Shown: one piece after another, positions 1 through 12,379 of the stretch
How positions within the stretch are numbered: position 1 is the stretch's first letter
Layout: every line of letters begins with the position of its first letter
DNA from: Welwitschia mirabilis
Lineage: Eukaryota > Gnetophyta > Gnetopsida > Welwitschiales
NCBI GenBank assembly: GCA_051453625.1
Contig: JBOZIK010000001.1
Location: forward strand, 197,421,691 to 197,485,690
Length of the DNA stretch: 64,000 bases
Direction: 5' to 3'
The notes under the pieces: model-generated
Databases searched by the model: none
The model's input: only the letters and a program-made list of their open reading frames with translations
Told to the model about the DNA's origin: nothing
Translations under genes and position numbers: made by a program

Positions 1-2639
1 AATGAAATAAAGGGTTACAAATTAAGGAAAGGAACACCTCCTAGAATAATTCCTCTTATGCTCTCTGATGCTTAGAATTCTCTCAAGCTCATTAAATCTA
101 TTTATATCTTCTCTTCATTTCTCATCATTCTACTCCAAATCCTTTAAACTTAATTCTTATGTCTTCCTGATATTATGCTTAACACTTCTCTTTCTTATTA
201 GGAGAAAGTATTTTTGGTCTTTATTGATGTGACTATGCTTATATTTTCTTTTATTCTTCTTGATATACCTAACTTGCCTCCTAGTACATAATTTGATTTT
301 CCTTGCATTTTATTGCTTATGCTTTTCTTATCTATAAGGGTCAATGTATTTATCATACCCACCCTCTATAGAAAAATGTTTAATATTTGAGAAGAGGAAG
401 GAAGAGTTTTAGATTTTAATACTTATTAATTTTAATACAATAAAAAGGAATTTACAAATGTTAAATGTCTTCTCATTTTAGATTATAGAAAAAGATTAAG
501 AGAGCTACAATATGAATTTGTAACATGAGAAGATGGGTAAACATTCCTAATGATAAAATTAAATAATTCTAATTGGTTTTTGAATAAAAATTTATAAGGA
601 AGTATACCTTTTCTATTAGGGACATAGTCAACATCAAGTTCCTCACAAAGCTCTCTAAATTAAAAATATGAAAATCAAAATTTAGGGTACTAATTCTCTA
701 GAAATAAGAGAAAAAGTACTAGAAAAATCAATGCCTCTTACCTTGGTTGAGAGAGTTTAAGATTCTTTTTCCTCCTCCTCTAATTCTTTAGAAAACTCCT
801 GCTCTTTAATTAGATAGAGGCATTTTCTATTTATTATAAGAGAGGCCTTCATGCTCTATCTTGAATATTTTATAAGAACACAATGGCATATTGTTGCAAA
901 AAGTGGTAAAAGGTTTCTTTGATAATAAAGTCCTTGAAGACCATGACTCATGCTCTTAGAAAGTTTATTAAAGCAATGAGGCACAACTAGTGCAACATCA
1001 ATACAATTATGCAAATAAAGCTTAGTGAGGTTGCAATTCAATTTTGAAGGCAAGCATTGAGTTTAAAATAGGCAACTTTAATATATTGTGCAAGGTTTGG
1101 ATATTATTTTTATAGATAAAAGATTGAATATTAACAATTTATAAATTGTTAATAATAAATGATGGAGGTTTATTATGTCATGGATTAATTTTTGAAGTTT
1201 GAACTTATGTTTCTTGATGTGCTACTTTTGACAAGACTTAGTTGTACATTGAGAATTGGAATTCTATAAAGATAATTTTAATTTTAAAGAATGGGTGAAA
1301 ATCCAAAATTTTAAAATAATATAAAATTTTATTTTTCGCTTAATATTTTAGCTCAACTGTTCCATTTATTTCATCAAATAATAGTTATCTATACAATTTA
1401 ATATTACTCATAAGAGTTAATAATATCTCATATTTAGCTTCATGTATCCAATCTAAATTATCAAGATAAGTCATTCATGATTTTGTTAATCAAGAATTGC
1501 TTCTAATTGAAATCATATTATAAGAGATTTTATTCTACTAAAATATAAAATAAAAAATAAGATACTAAATTAATTATGTTGATTAACTTAGGTAACCTTA
1601 TGTTTTAGGTATTTATCTGGATCAATACCTTGAACTGATTATGGCAAGATTTAATTATGATTTATAATATACATGCTATGAAATGTATTATCATTATTTA
1701 GTTGCATTACTCCCTCTCGGTCAATTACAAACTTGAAAGAATTATTTCCATATAGGAAAATATTCTCTCAAACTTGCTTTCAACTTTATTATGCTTTCAT
1801 ACTAGATACATATATCTTATTTCATTGCTTAGGTCGCTAATAGATAATCATTCATTGGGTCTTCCATCATTAAGCCTTTAAAATTACATGCTTAAATCCA
1901 AGATAATGTATAAATTAAATATGAATAAGATGGTACTAAGATTTTTTACACATGACTTATTTAGCCTTCATATAAATATTAACATGTTCTATTTTGATAT
2001 AACATTTGATCATTCCCATGTTGACATGTTTATTTTCATAGGTTCTAATGTTTTCAAATGAGAACAACTAGTGTACTTCCACATTAGTATTATGACCTTT
2101 ACAAGTGGTGCCTAGTAAAGGCATGTTAACATGTGTCTTTCTAATAATAAAATTATTACAATGTGGAGGTCTTTAACAAATAGAATTGATATTTAGCTTT
2201 CTTATGATGAAATTGATATGGTGGTTTTCTATAATATAATTTTACATAATGTCTAGAATTTTGAATTTTTCTTCACATACATTAGTACATATCTAAAAAT
2301 CTAGTTTATAATAGCTAGTGTACATCACATAGAAGGATGGAAAGTTAAAATACTTTTTTAAGAGTTCTTTCAACTCAATTAGCTCTTAATCAGACAAGTA
2401 GTGGATATAGATAAAAAATTAACATCCATTTAAATCATATACTTATCACACCTCTAGGTTTTACCCAAAATAAGTTTTAAATCTCTACATTTTTAAAATT
2501 CATTACTTAAATGACACCTATTTTAACTTTCTATATATATATGTACATACATGCATGTTATGTTATGTGTGTATATGCTTATTTTCATTGCTTGTGATTA
2601 TGAAAATGTTTAAAATAATGTTTATATTTAAGGTTTAAA
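1..2639. other. AT-rich region, no gene recognised
   Basis: No coding similarity is visible on either strand. The region probably includes the 3' untranslated part and perhaps the 3' LTR of the minus-strand gypsy element whose integrase tail starts to its right. On the minus strand around 740-850 there is a TATA-like TATAATAAATAG followed by a purine-rich stretch and CTCTCTCAACC, which would suit an LTR promoter and R region, but no partner LTR was found. A TA/TG-rich simple stretch lies at about 2530-2575. Confidence 0.4.
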
Positions 2640-2963
2640 ATATTAATAATGTTTTAAGAAAGTAATTTAGAAACTAGAAATAGAACAATCTACCTAGATC
2701 TAAGTTTTCTGAGAAATTTATGTAGTTATTTAATCATATAGAAAATCTATATCATTTAGTTCAAAATATTTCCTATGATACATTTACCATGATATAATTT
2801 ATTATTTGTTTTTATATTTTTTAATTCTAATAAGCTTTATTGCTAATTTTTTCTAGTTCGTTTAGATTGATCTTTCTAAATTTTAAAGATTTATTAAGAT
2901 TTTGATTAACATATTTTATGATCTAAAAAGCTATATGTTTTATTTCTAAAGAAAGATACCAAG
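2640..2963 (-). pseudogene. gypsy D integrase C-terminal remnant, left part
   Basis: Read on the minus strand, the sequence abutting the copia array starts with W-Y-L-S-L-E-I-K-H and continues with NLNKSLKFRKINLNELEKIS. This matches the block after the conserved KSCHLPVELEHKAYWAI motif of plant Athila/Tat integrases, where 'LNELEEIRNEAYENAKIYK' follows. The preceding part of the same integrase lies 16 kb to the right, ending at 19177. It is therefore one integrase gene split by the copia array. Stops are in frame and the left end fades into AT-rich DNA. Family assignment is by remembered motifs, not by a search. Confidence 0.7.
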
Positions 2964-3972
2964 TGAGGATCGATTGAACTCAGGGGGGAGGGTTGAATGA
3001 GTTTAGCTAAATAAAAATTTAAACTAAATAATAGAATGAAAATGTACAATGAAAAACCTTATCAAGGTAATGTGGTTTTCCAACATAGGTACATTCACAC
3101 ACAAAGTGCAGCTTCTTCTCACACATCTAGATATTCTTAACCTGTAATAAAATCATGGTTTTATAATGCACCACCAATATTACAATAAATAAGAATCTCC
3201 TCATAAGGTATTACTCTCTTCCCTTCAAGGGAAAAATGCTTTTTTTGTTCACCAATAACCTTACATTAAATAAGTACCTAAAAGCATAATACTAAACGCA
3301 CACCCTTACAAGGGTTACCTTACAAGGATAGCTATTTGATTTCATACCCACTGTGTAACAAATAGCTAAAGTCTATGCTTTGGACATGTAACTTTACTTT
3401 TAATTGATGTGAAATTCAGTCCAAGATGTCTTGAATTTTATAGATGTCTTCACTCTAGATATCTTCACTTTTGTAGACGTCTTGAGTCATCTTGTCTAGA
3501 TTCTAATAACTTTTGCACTATAGCATTCTTAGGTCTTGGTGATCATGAATCCAAAATGTACAAGTTAATAGTTCACTTGAAACTTAAAATACTAGTCAAA
3601 AACAAAATTAACTCTATTACCTGTTTTAGCTCAGTATACATGTCTTCAAACATGTAGCAGTTTACATCTATGTCAGGTTTAACTTTCAATTCAGTAATGT
3701 TAAATATGATGAACATATTTTATCCTATCACTAAATTATAGTACATTTAAGATGTCTTCAGATCTCTAGATGTGTTCAGTTGAGATGTCTTTAATTTTTT
3801 AAATGTCTTTAAACTATTGATTTAATAGTTTAGCATATGATCCTTTTTGTAAGATGGAAGAAGATTCATCATGATCCAGTGCCTATCAAGGTCTGATGTT
3901 CCTGTAATGACTTGTCTACATAATAACACAAAATATTTGACAAGTGAAATCATCAAAACTAGATTTTCCAAT
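2964..3972 (-). repeat. copia LTR1 (leftmost, internally deleted)
   Basis: 3' LTR of the left copia unit, 1009 bp against 1415 bp for LTR2 and LTR3. About 400 bp are missing at 3327/3328, where 'ccttacaagg' joins 'atagctatttg'; in LTR2 the matching sites are at about 10510 and 10895, each next to an aag(g) run, so the loss looks microhomology-mediated. It carries eight variants of the AGACGTCT box between 3420 and 3810. The right end reads gattttccaata, with the terminal CA changed to TA. Confidence 0.8.
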
Positions 3973-4699
3973 AATCTCATCTTTTTTGATGATGTCCAAA
4001 ATTTAGAAAATATCATTAGTGAAATATCATCTAATCAATTGAAATTGGACATTATTATTCTAGAGAAATGTACATAATTACTTGAAATAAGATGAAAGCA
4101 TATAGACATATCACTTGAAGAACTAGAATACATAATCAATCACTTAAAAATAAAATCACATAGATATTCCTCTTGAGGAACTATAAACATTTGATAAAAT
4201 CTCACTTGAAAATACTAATGAAAATATGCTATCATCATATAAAAGAATTTTAATCATTAAATAATCATAATTAGAATATTAGATAGTTAAAAATGTGTCA
4301 ATTATTTGCCAAAATGTCTTCCCCTTTTTAGACAATAGAGAAGAGTAATATAAATTTAAGAAATTGATGCCCCTTTCATATATGCCTCTTAGATGTACTA
4401 ACTATTGTTATGTAAAATAATTTTTAGTAATAGCATAGATAAAGATGCCTGCAATTATTTAAGATGTATTTCTTAGAAACGTCTACAAATATAAAGACAT
4501 TTGTAATGATAGTTTCAGAATTTTCAAAAAGATTTGTAACTACCACAAGTATAATAATACCACTTAGAAAGGATAAATATCAAGCACATAATTTAACTTT
4601 AACTACATCAAACTAATTCTAATCATAATCTCAACTCATAAGATAAATACAATGTGGAGTTATGAAATTAAAAGATATTGCTTGCTTACTTACCTGATT
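3973..4699 (-). other. 3' untranslated region of copia unit 1
   Basis: Non-coding strip between the pol end and LTR1. It aligns with 11573-12360 of unit 2. The polypurine tract next to the LTR is worn (cttttttga in plus view). A second tract-like motif, tcttccccttttta, lies at about 4316-4329, and its counterpart ttcttccctttttt is near 11962 in unit 2. Confidence 0.55.
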
Positions 4700-5904
4700 A
4701 GGTAAGGCCCAATCCCCAAGTTCCTGCATAACTTTACATATCTTTTTGCACCTAGGGTTTAGTAAATGCATCTACAAGTTGATCATCTGTACTGATATAT
4801 TACATTGAAATATTTTTGTTGTAAATATGTTCTCTAAGAAAGGAATGTCAAATATTAATGTGTTGGTTCTTGAGTATTTTATAAGATTTTTGAATATATT
4901 AATGATAGTCTTGTTATTACAATAGATATGAATGTTGCTCATGGAAAGACCAAAATCTTTTAATGTTTGCTTCATCCATAGAAGTTGTGCACAACAACTT
5001 GCTACAACAATATACTCAGCCTTGGCTATAGATAAAGTCATTGAATTCAATTTTTACTACTCTGATATATCAGGCATTGCCTAAGCAAAAAACATGTTCC
5101 ACTTGTTCTTCTTCTGTCATCTTTGCAACCTACCTAATCTGCATCACAATGCCCTACTGTATCAAGACAGAAGTCCTTTGGGTACCAAAGGTCCTAATTA
5201 GTAGTATCTTTTAACTGATGAAAAATTATCTTACTAGCTATGAGATGTAATTTCCTAGGATTACTTTGATAACATGAATAAATTCCTATACTTCACATAA
5301 TATCAAATCAACTAGCTATAAGATATAACAAAATACTAATAATACCTCTGTAAATAGCTTTTGATCCATCTTCTTACATTTTTCATCTTTATCCAATTTG
5401 GCGTTTTGATTCATGGAAGTGTCTTTTCTTTTATNNNNNNNNNNNNNNNNNNNNNNNNNNNNNNNNNNNNNNNNNNNNNNNNNNNNNNNNNNNNNNNNNN
5501 NNNNNNNNNNNNNNNNNNNNNNNNNNNNNNNNNNACATTCCACTTATGCTTCTTTTGGCATCTTTATAACTTACCCAACCTGCATCATAATACCCTACAA
5601 GATCAAGTGAGAAGTATTTTTCTAATTAGTGGTACCTTTTAAGTAATGAAAAATTCTTTATTTTTCTAATTAGTGGTACCTTTTAAGTAATGAAAAATTC
5701 TTTTAACATCTACAAGATGTGATTCTCTAGGATCATTTTTATAATGTGTACACATTTCTACACTTAATATAGTTTCAGGTCAACTAGCTATAAGACACAA
5801 CAAACTACCAATCATACCTATGTATAGCTTTTGATCCATTTTCTTATCATTTTCATTTTTGTCCAACTTGGTGTTTTGATTTATGGGAGTGCCTTTTACT
5901 TTGC
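4700..5904 (-). pseudogene. copia unit 1 RNase H domain (duplicated, gapped)
   Basis: The minus strand encodes the C-terminal RNase H of copia pol. Residues read at 4772-5050 include AKAEYIVVASCCAQLLWMKQ and the spaced NKTIINIFKN block, the family's 'AEAEYIAAASCCAQLLWMKQ... DNTSAINISKN'. The same upstream portion occurs twice, at 5090-5434 and 5535-5902, across a 100-N gap (5435-5534), and the two differ by roughly a fifth. A perfect 44 bp tandem duplication sits at 5615-5702. It would remove the RNA strand of the reverse-transcription hybrid in the cytoplasmic particle. Stops and the duplication make it non-functional. Confidence 0.8.
5615..5702. repeat. perfect 44 bp tandem duplication
   Basis: Two identical 44 bp units, 5615-5658 and 5659-5702, each starting tatttttctaattagtggta. 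It lies inside the RNase H remnant. No mismatch is seen between units although the surrounding element is heavily mutated, so it is young or an assembly slip. Confidence 0.85.
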
Positions 5905-6700
5905 AATTCTATAAACCAAATTTAACTAGTAAATTTTTAATATATTTAGCTTATGAAATAAATGTACCTTGCTTATATTACATAACTTGAAGTCCCAAGA
6001 AGTTTCTAATTTCTCCCATAAGACTCATTTCATATTCATCCTACATAATCTTAGCAAATTTCTTGCACAAAGATTCATTAGTGGCACTAAAAATAATATC
6101 ATCTACATAAATTTGAATAATAAAAAAATATTTACCATCTTTTTTAAAGAATAATATTACATCTAATGTTACTTTTTTGAATCCTTTTTTAATTAAGCAA
6201 CCTAAGATTTTTTCATACCAAGCTCTTGGAGCTTGTTTAAAATCATAGAGAGATCTTTTAAATTTTTATACATGATCAGATTTGTATGAGTCAATGAACC
6301 CATGTGGTTGTTCAACATATATTTCTTCTTTAAGATTTCCATTAAGAAAAACACTTTTAACATTTATTTAATAAAGTTTAAAATCTTTCACATAAGCAAA
6401 AGCTAGAAGCATTCTTATTCCATATGAGCCAAAGGAGCAACAGTTTCTTCAAATTCAATTCCTTCTTGTTCATTTTAACCTTTTATTACTAATCTTACTT
6501 TGTTTCTAATAAAATTTCCATGCTCATTTGTTTTATCTCTAAAAACCTACCTAGTGTTAATTATTGGTCTGTTATAAGTTCTTGGAATAAGTTTTCAAAC
6601 ATTGCATATTTCAAATTGATTAAGCTCTTCTTGCATAGCAACTATCCAATGTTCATAATTTTTTGCTTCTTTAAAGGTTTAAATATTTAAGTTGAGAGAT
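5905..6700 (-). pseudogene. copia unit 1 reverse transcriptase
   Basis: The minus strand reads the copia reverse transcriptase in order. Near 6370-6200 is QMDVKSVFLNG, then YVEQPHGF, then FKQAPRAWYEK. The catalytic YVDD is intact at 6098-6109, and downstream is SATNESLCKKFAKIM. Stops occur at several Gln or Trp positions. The enzyme would copy the element RNA into cDNA inside the Gag particle. It sits between the integrase region to its right and RNase H to its left, the Ty1/copia order. Motifs are clear; the exact domain ends are approximate. Confidence 0.85.
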
Positions 6701-7847
6701 ATAAGCTATGTAACCATAAAATTTTCTAGTATGACTTCTAGTTTGAATGCCTCCATATGGATACCCTTTAATGTTGCTTATGGAGTGACTCTTCTTCTGT
6801 CTTATCATGATTGATGGATTTTTCTTATCTAATTCTTCTTCCTTTTATTTATTACTATTATATTAAACTTGATATTATTTAGAGAATTGAATAATTTGTA
6901 TAGGAGTATAATACTCTTTCACAATCATAGGAGTTATCTTAATATCATTTATTTTGACATTTATAGTTTCCTCAACTACATGGGTTTTATTGTTGTACAC
7001 TATGTAAGCTTTACTAACAATAAAGTATTCTAGAAAAAATCCTTTATCAAGTTTTGAATTAAATTTTCTAAAATTTCTCCTTTCATTTAGAATAAAGCAT
7101 TTTAAACTAAAGATATGACAGTACTAAATAGAAGCTTTTCNNNNNNNNNNNNNNNNNNNNNNNNNNNNNNNNNNNNNNNNNNNNNNNNNNNNNNNNNNNN
7201 NNNNNNNNNNNNNNNNNNNNNNNNNNNNNNNNNNNNNNNNTATTTCTAAAAACCTACCTAGTGTCAATTATTGGTCTGTTATAAGGTCTTGGAATAAGTT
7301 TTCAAACATTGCATCTTTCAAATTGATTAAGCTCTTCTTGCATAGCAAATATCCAATGTTCATAATTTTTTGCTTCTTTGAAGGTTTAAATATTTAAGTT
7401 GAGAGATATAAGCTATGTAACCACAAAAGTTTCTAGTATGACTCCTAATTTGAATGCCTCCATATGGATTCCCTTTAATGTTGCTTATGGAGTGACTCTT
7501 CTTCTATCTTATCATTATTGATGGCTTTTTCTTATCTGATTCTTCTTCCTTTTATTTCTTACTATTAGATTAAACTTAATATTATTTAGAGGATTGAATA
7601 ATTTATATAAAAGTATAATCCTCTTTCACAATCACAGGAGTTATCTTAATATCATTTATTTTAACATTTATAGTTTCCTCAACTACATGGGTTTTATTGT
7701 TGTATACTATGTAAGCTTTACTAACAATAAAGTATTCTAGAAAATTTTTTTTATCAAGTTTTGAATTAAATTTTCTAAAATTGCTCCTTTCATTTATAAT
7801 AAAGCATTTTGAACTAAAGATATAAAAGTACTAAACAGAAGGTTTTC
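6534..7847. repeat. 607 bp direct duplication across a 100-N gap
   Basis: 6534-7140 and 7241-7847 are both 607 bp and about 96% alike by eye, separated by exactly 100 N. Left-copy end and right-copy end are the same place in the copia integrase-RT linker. This is the pattern of two overlapping contig ends, or alleles, placed side by side rather than a real tandem copy. Confidence 0.75.
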
Positions 7848-9150
7848 TGCCTAATCATAACTCATATGAAGTTTTATAACTGAATCTTCTTACTAGAACT
7901 TTATTGGAAATATAATAAGCTATATTAATTACTTTTTTTCAAAAGTGATATGGTACCTTTTTTTTCATGCATTATTATCCTAGCCATTTCATTTACAATT
8001 CTATTCTTATTTCAGCTACTCCATTTTATTGCAGTGTCCTTGGAGCTGAGAATTGATGTAGAATACCAAACTATTTATATAATTCTATAAACTTTCCATT
8101 TTTTAATGTAATTCCATTATCACTTCTTATTATTTTAATTCTATATGCTTGTTAATTTTACAACCTAATGCACAGCTTAGAAAAAGCATTAATAGCCTCC
8201 TCCTTATGTGCAAGGAAGAATACCTATGTAAAATGTGAAAAATCATCTACAATTGTTAAATAATGTCTTTTCTTAGCTAACTTTTTATAGANNNNNNNNN
8301 NNNNNNNNNNNNNNNNNNNNNNNNNNNNNNNNNNNNNNNNNNNNNNNNNNNNNNNNNNNNNNNNNNNNNNNNNNNNNNNNNNNNNNNNNNNCATTATTAT
8401 CCTAGTCATTTCATTTACAATTCTATTCTTATTTTATCTACTCCATTTTATTGCAGTGTCCTTGGAGCGGAGAATTGATGTAGAATACCAAACTATTTAT
8501 AGAATTCTATAAACTTTTCATTTTTGAATGTAATGCCATTATCACTTCTTATTATTTTAATTCTGTATGCTTGTTAATTTTGCAACCTAATGCACAGCTT
8601 AGAAAAATCATTAATAGCCTCATCCTTATGTGCAAGGAAGGATACCTATGTAAAATGTGAAAAATCATATACAGTTGTTAAATAACGGCTTTTCTTAGCT
8701 AACTTTTTATAGATAAAGGATCAATAACATATAAATGTAAGATATCTAATAGATATTTAGTAGAGATAATATTCTTATTATCAAATTAGTTTTCATTTTT
8801 GACAAGCTTCATAGATTTGATCATTAATGCTTTAAACTTCAAAAGTCCTCTTATCAATTCCTTTATGGATAAGGTTTTGAGAAGATCTTTATTTATGTGA
8901 TCAGTTTTCCTATGCCATGACTCTACTTCATCTATTTTTTTAAGAGAACACTTAGTTCCATTATTAGATATATCTTGCAAGGTGGTAACATGAACATTTA
9001 ATTTCCTTACTCTAGCAAATAAGACTTTGATAGTATCTTGTTCTCTTATAATACAATCATTCTTTATAAATGTAATAGAAAAATTTGCATTACAGAGTTG
9101 ACTTAAACTTAAGAGATTATGTTGCAAACCTTCTATAAAAAAATACATCT
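6700..9150 (-). pseudogene. copia unit 1 integrase
   Basis: The minus strand reads the GAG-pre-integrase zinc region near 8800-8960 (WHRKTDHIN, where WHRRLGHMN is usual). The core then carries the first aspartate as LTIVDDFSHF at about 8230-8260. The second is IIRSDNG, with QFSAPRTLQ-NGVAE just after it near 8030-8130. The C-terminal part, with SKAYIVYNNKTHV and NVKINDI, runs to about 6900. Two blocks are duplicated around 100-N gaps (6534-7847 and 7970-8713). Integrase would insert the cDNA into chromosomes. Many stops; not functional. Confidence 0.8.
7970..8713. repeat. 322 bp direct duplication across a 100-N gap
   Basis: 7970-8291 and 8392-8713 are equal in length and about 95% alike, separated by 100 N. 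Both end in ctttttataga. They cover the same part of the integrase core, so an unmerged contig overlap is more likely than a biological duplication. Confidence 0.75.
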
Positions 9151-9420
9151 TCTACCTCTAGTAAATTACCTCCTCTAATGGTGCTAATGCCTTTGATTTG
9201 TGCTTCTATGTTAACTCTAAATATTACAGCTCCCTTATCTTGTTCCACTAATGTGGTGAAGCTGGTTTTATCTCTAATCATATGTCTTAAGATTTCATTA
9301 TCAATATACCATGCATGTTTCTTTACTTCTTTGAGTACTATTTGAGCTCAAAGTGCTATTTTTGATTTTAGTACCCATACTTTTCTTAGTTTATCCTACA
9401 TAAAACATTATACCAGTGTA
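9150..9420 (-). pseudogene. copia unit 1 aspartic protease
   Basis: Minus-strand residues near 9320-9250 read HAWYIDNEILRHMIRDKTSF, against the family's WYLDSGCSRHMTGDKS. The catalytic Asp is kept, but Ser-Gly of the D-S/T-G triad is changed to Asn-Glu (codons at 9294-9302), which alone would inactivate it. The protease would cleave the Gag-Pol polyprotein. It lies between the Gag zinc knuckle and the integrase, as in other copia elements. Confidence 0.8.
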
Positions 9421-10157
9421 CTTGGACTTTAGGCATTGTTAGTATAATACCTACTTTTAAATTTCAATGGATATCTATATTGATAATGACCTCTATTATG
9501 ATAATAATAACAAATAATATTAAGTGAAAACATTGAAGTGCTTATTAAAGCTTCATTATGTTCCAATCCACTATTATCATTTGAGTATCTATATTGTCTA
9601 AGCATAACATTCAAAGTCTCCTTTTCTTAGGAGAGTTTCTCATTGATCTTCTTTAAATTAGATAGTTCTTGTCTTACACACTTTAATTCACATGTTAGTA
9701 TACTAAACTTAGCTTTAAAAGTTGAGTTTTCTAAAGATAATTTATTGCTAATGTTATTCTTCTATTCATAAGCTTCTTCATGAGCATTAAGTAATATTTT
9801 AATTTTAGTACATATCTTTTCTAGTTTAATGCATTCTTTAGAAATTAGGTCATATATTTCTTGAAGATCCAAACCTATATCGTCTTCACTTTTTGTTTCA
9901 TCTTCTTCTCCTATCTTTTCATTTTCTTCTTAAGAATGTGCAATGGCCATAAGAGTAGAGTAAGTCTCTTCTTTAACCACCTTTTTCTCTGTCGTAGTTT
10001 CTGTAGATCCTTCTTCTTTATTCTTTCAACCTTAAAAACTCATAATATTATAAGAACATCGACATCCCCATCTTCCAATAGGTACAATTTATCCATTTGA
10101 AGAGTAGAGGCCTAACAGATGGTACCTCTTTCATTGTTCACTCAAGGAAGTTACTCC
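9420..10157 (-). pseudogene. copia unit 1 gag remnant
   Basis: Near 9500 the minus strand reads CYYYHNRGHYQYRYP. This is a CCHC zinc knuckle whose second and last Cys are now Tyr (G>A). To its right, about 9620-9960, is a Lys/Glu-rich, coiled-coil-like segment typical of SIRE Gag. Only some 150 bp then remain before LTR2, starting near a Met-Asp-Lys at about 10095. The usual N-terminal UBN2-type Gag domain is absent. The leader is similar to unit 2's, but the primer-binding site is deleted. Confidence 0.7.
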
Positions 10158-11572
10158 TCAAGGATAGATTTGAACTCAGAGGGGAGAGATCAATAAGTTG
10201 TACCAAATAAAATTTTAAACCAAATAATAGAATTAAATTCACAATGGAAGACCTTACTAAATAACATGATTTTCCAACCTGGTACATCCACACATAGAGG
10301 GTAGCTTCTACTCACACCTTTGAATATTCTTAACCTACAAGAAAATAATGGTTTTTTAGTACACCACCAAACTTATAATACATAAGAGTCTTCTTGTAAG
10401 ATAACACTCTTTACTCCTCAATGGAATAATGTTTTTCTAGCTTGCTAATAACCTTATAATAAATAAGTTCCTAAAAGCACAATACCAAATGCACATTTCT
10501 ATAAGAGTTTCCTTACAAAGTATTTGAGTATTAAAGAAAATAGACTTTATAATAACATTCAATAATGAGATTGTCCATAATGTGAAATCAAAATGTAATA
10601 CAATAATAAGCCTAAGTTTACTTTGATGAAGATCTTAAGATCCTTGAAGTTGTTATTACCATCACAAGTATGAGTGAAGAAGATGATAGCAATGAAGATC
10701 CACGTTCAAGAGCTAAAACAATATTAGATCCTTGCTAATGAATCCTTTAATTTATTCGTGAGAGGTATCCTTTACTCATGCTTACTAAGATCTGTAAATC
10801 TAATAATTCAATGAATTTCCACAATGTTATTTTTTACTTCTTAATGTCAATACTTTGTAATGATGAAAAGGATCTATCCATTTAAGCTAGGAAGGTAGCC
10901 ATTTGAATCTGTAATCACTGCATAATGGATAGCTAACCTCTATGCTTTAGTTATGTAACTTCATTTTTAAGTAACGTGAATTTCGATTCAAGACATATTA
11001 AATTTTGTAGATGTCTACTTTCTAGATGTTTGCACTAGATGTCTACTTTTTAGACATCATTACTCTTATAGAGGTCTTGAGTTAACTTACCTAGATTCTG
11101 ATGAATTTTGCACTATAGTATTCTTGGGCCTTTATGATCATGAATCGACTATGTACAAGTTGATAGCTTATTTGAAACATAATATATTAGTTAAAAACCA
11201 AATTAACTTTATTACTTATTTTAGCTTAGTATAGGCATCTTTAATTTTGTAGATGTCTTCATTTATGTCATATTCAACTTTTAATTTAGTCATCTTGAAT
11301 ATGGTAGATGTATTTAGTCCTGTTACTAAATTTTAGTACATTTAAGATGTTTTTAAATTTCTAGATGTCTTCACTTGAGACGTCTTTACTTTTTTAGATG
11401 TCTTCAAACAATTGATTTGGTAGTTTAGCATCTGATCCTTTTCATGAGATGTTGACTTTGAAAATACATTAAGCTCTAGTGTCTATCATGATCTGATATT
11501 TTTATAATAAACTATTTACATAATGATATAAATATTTGATAAGTGGAATAATCAAAACTAGATTTTCCAACA
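10158..11572 (-). repeat. copia LTR2 (shared central LTR, 1415 bp)
   Basis: It serves as 5' LTR of unit 1 and 3' LTR of unit 2. The left end is tcaaggatagatt, and the right end gattttccaaca keeps the canonical CA. Its length equals that of LTR3. The junction 10157/10158 lacks the roughly 28 bp found at 16336-16363 (end of leader plus primer-binding site), so unit 1 could not have primed reverse transcription in this form. About a dozen AGACGTCT-box variants lie at 10993-11400, with an intact ACGT near 11379. Confidence 0.85.
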
Positions 11573-11584
11573 ATCTTCCCCTTT
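11573..11584 (-). promoter_or_regulatory. copia polypurine tract, unit 2
   Basis: Plus view atcttccccttt, so AAAGGGGAAGAT on the element strand, directly before the LTR terminus TGTTGG. This is the expected place and composition of the plus-strand primer. Confidence 0.75.
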
Positions 11585-12379
11585 GTCAAATCTCATTAGT
11601 GCAATCTCATCTAAACAATTGAAACCAGACATTTTTATTTTAGATAAATACATGTAATCACTAGTTGTAATAATCATGATACCTACTATTTAAATAAGAT
11701 GAAAAAATACATACATATACCACTTGAAGAACCAAAATATAAAATCAACCACTTAAAAATAAAATCACATAGATATCCCTATTAAGAGACCATAAACATT
11801 TGATAAACTCTCAATTAAAATATACTAATACAAATATACTATGATCATATAAAAGCATTTTAATTACCAAATAATTAGAATATTGCATAGTTATAAATGT
11901 GTCAAATATTTGCCAATACTTCAAGTAAATGTCAATTCCACTATTGATTTGTCAATGATTTGCCAATAGTTCTTCCCTTTTTTGGGTAGCAGAGAAAAGA
12001 AATATAAATTCAAGAGTATGAACCTCCCCTTGTACATGTGACTTCATAGGATTCTAATACTCATAGATATTCTGCTAAAAATGCTTTACTAATAATGCTT
12101 AAGACATTTAGAATTCTTAAGACATCTTGATAAGAGAGGTTTACAAATGTTAAAATGTCTATAATAAAAAGTTCCAGAATTTTTGAAAAGATATATAACT
12201 CATGCAAGCATAATAATACCACTTTAAAAAGATAGATATCAAGCGCATAAATTAACCTTAACTAAATCCACTACATCTACTTATAATCTCAACTTATAGG
12301 ATGAATGCAATGCGGAATTGAGAATTTTAAAGATATTATCTATTCACTTCCCTAATTGGGAAAGGATTAATCCCCATGT
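11585..12379 (-). other. 3' untranslated region of copia unit 2
   Basis: Non-coding strip that aligns with 3973-4699 of unit 1. It includes a second polypurine-like motif near 11962 and the short repeat 'gatttgtcaatgatttgccaat' flanking it. No coding sequence seen. Confidence 0.5.

Noticed and set aside
856-1053. 65-residue minus-strand frame
   Set aside because: No recognisable motif; short, in AT-rich DNA, no conserved context.
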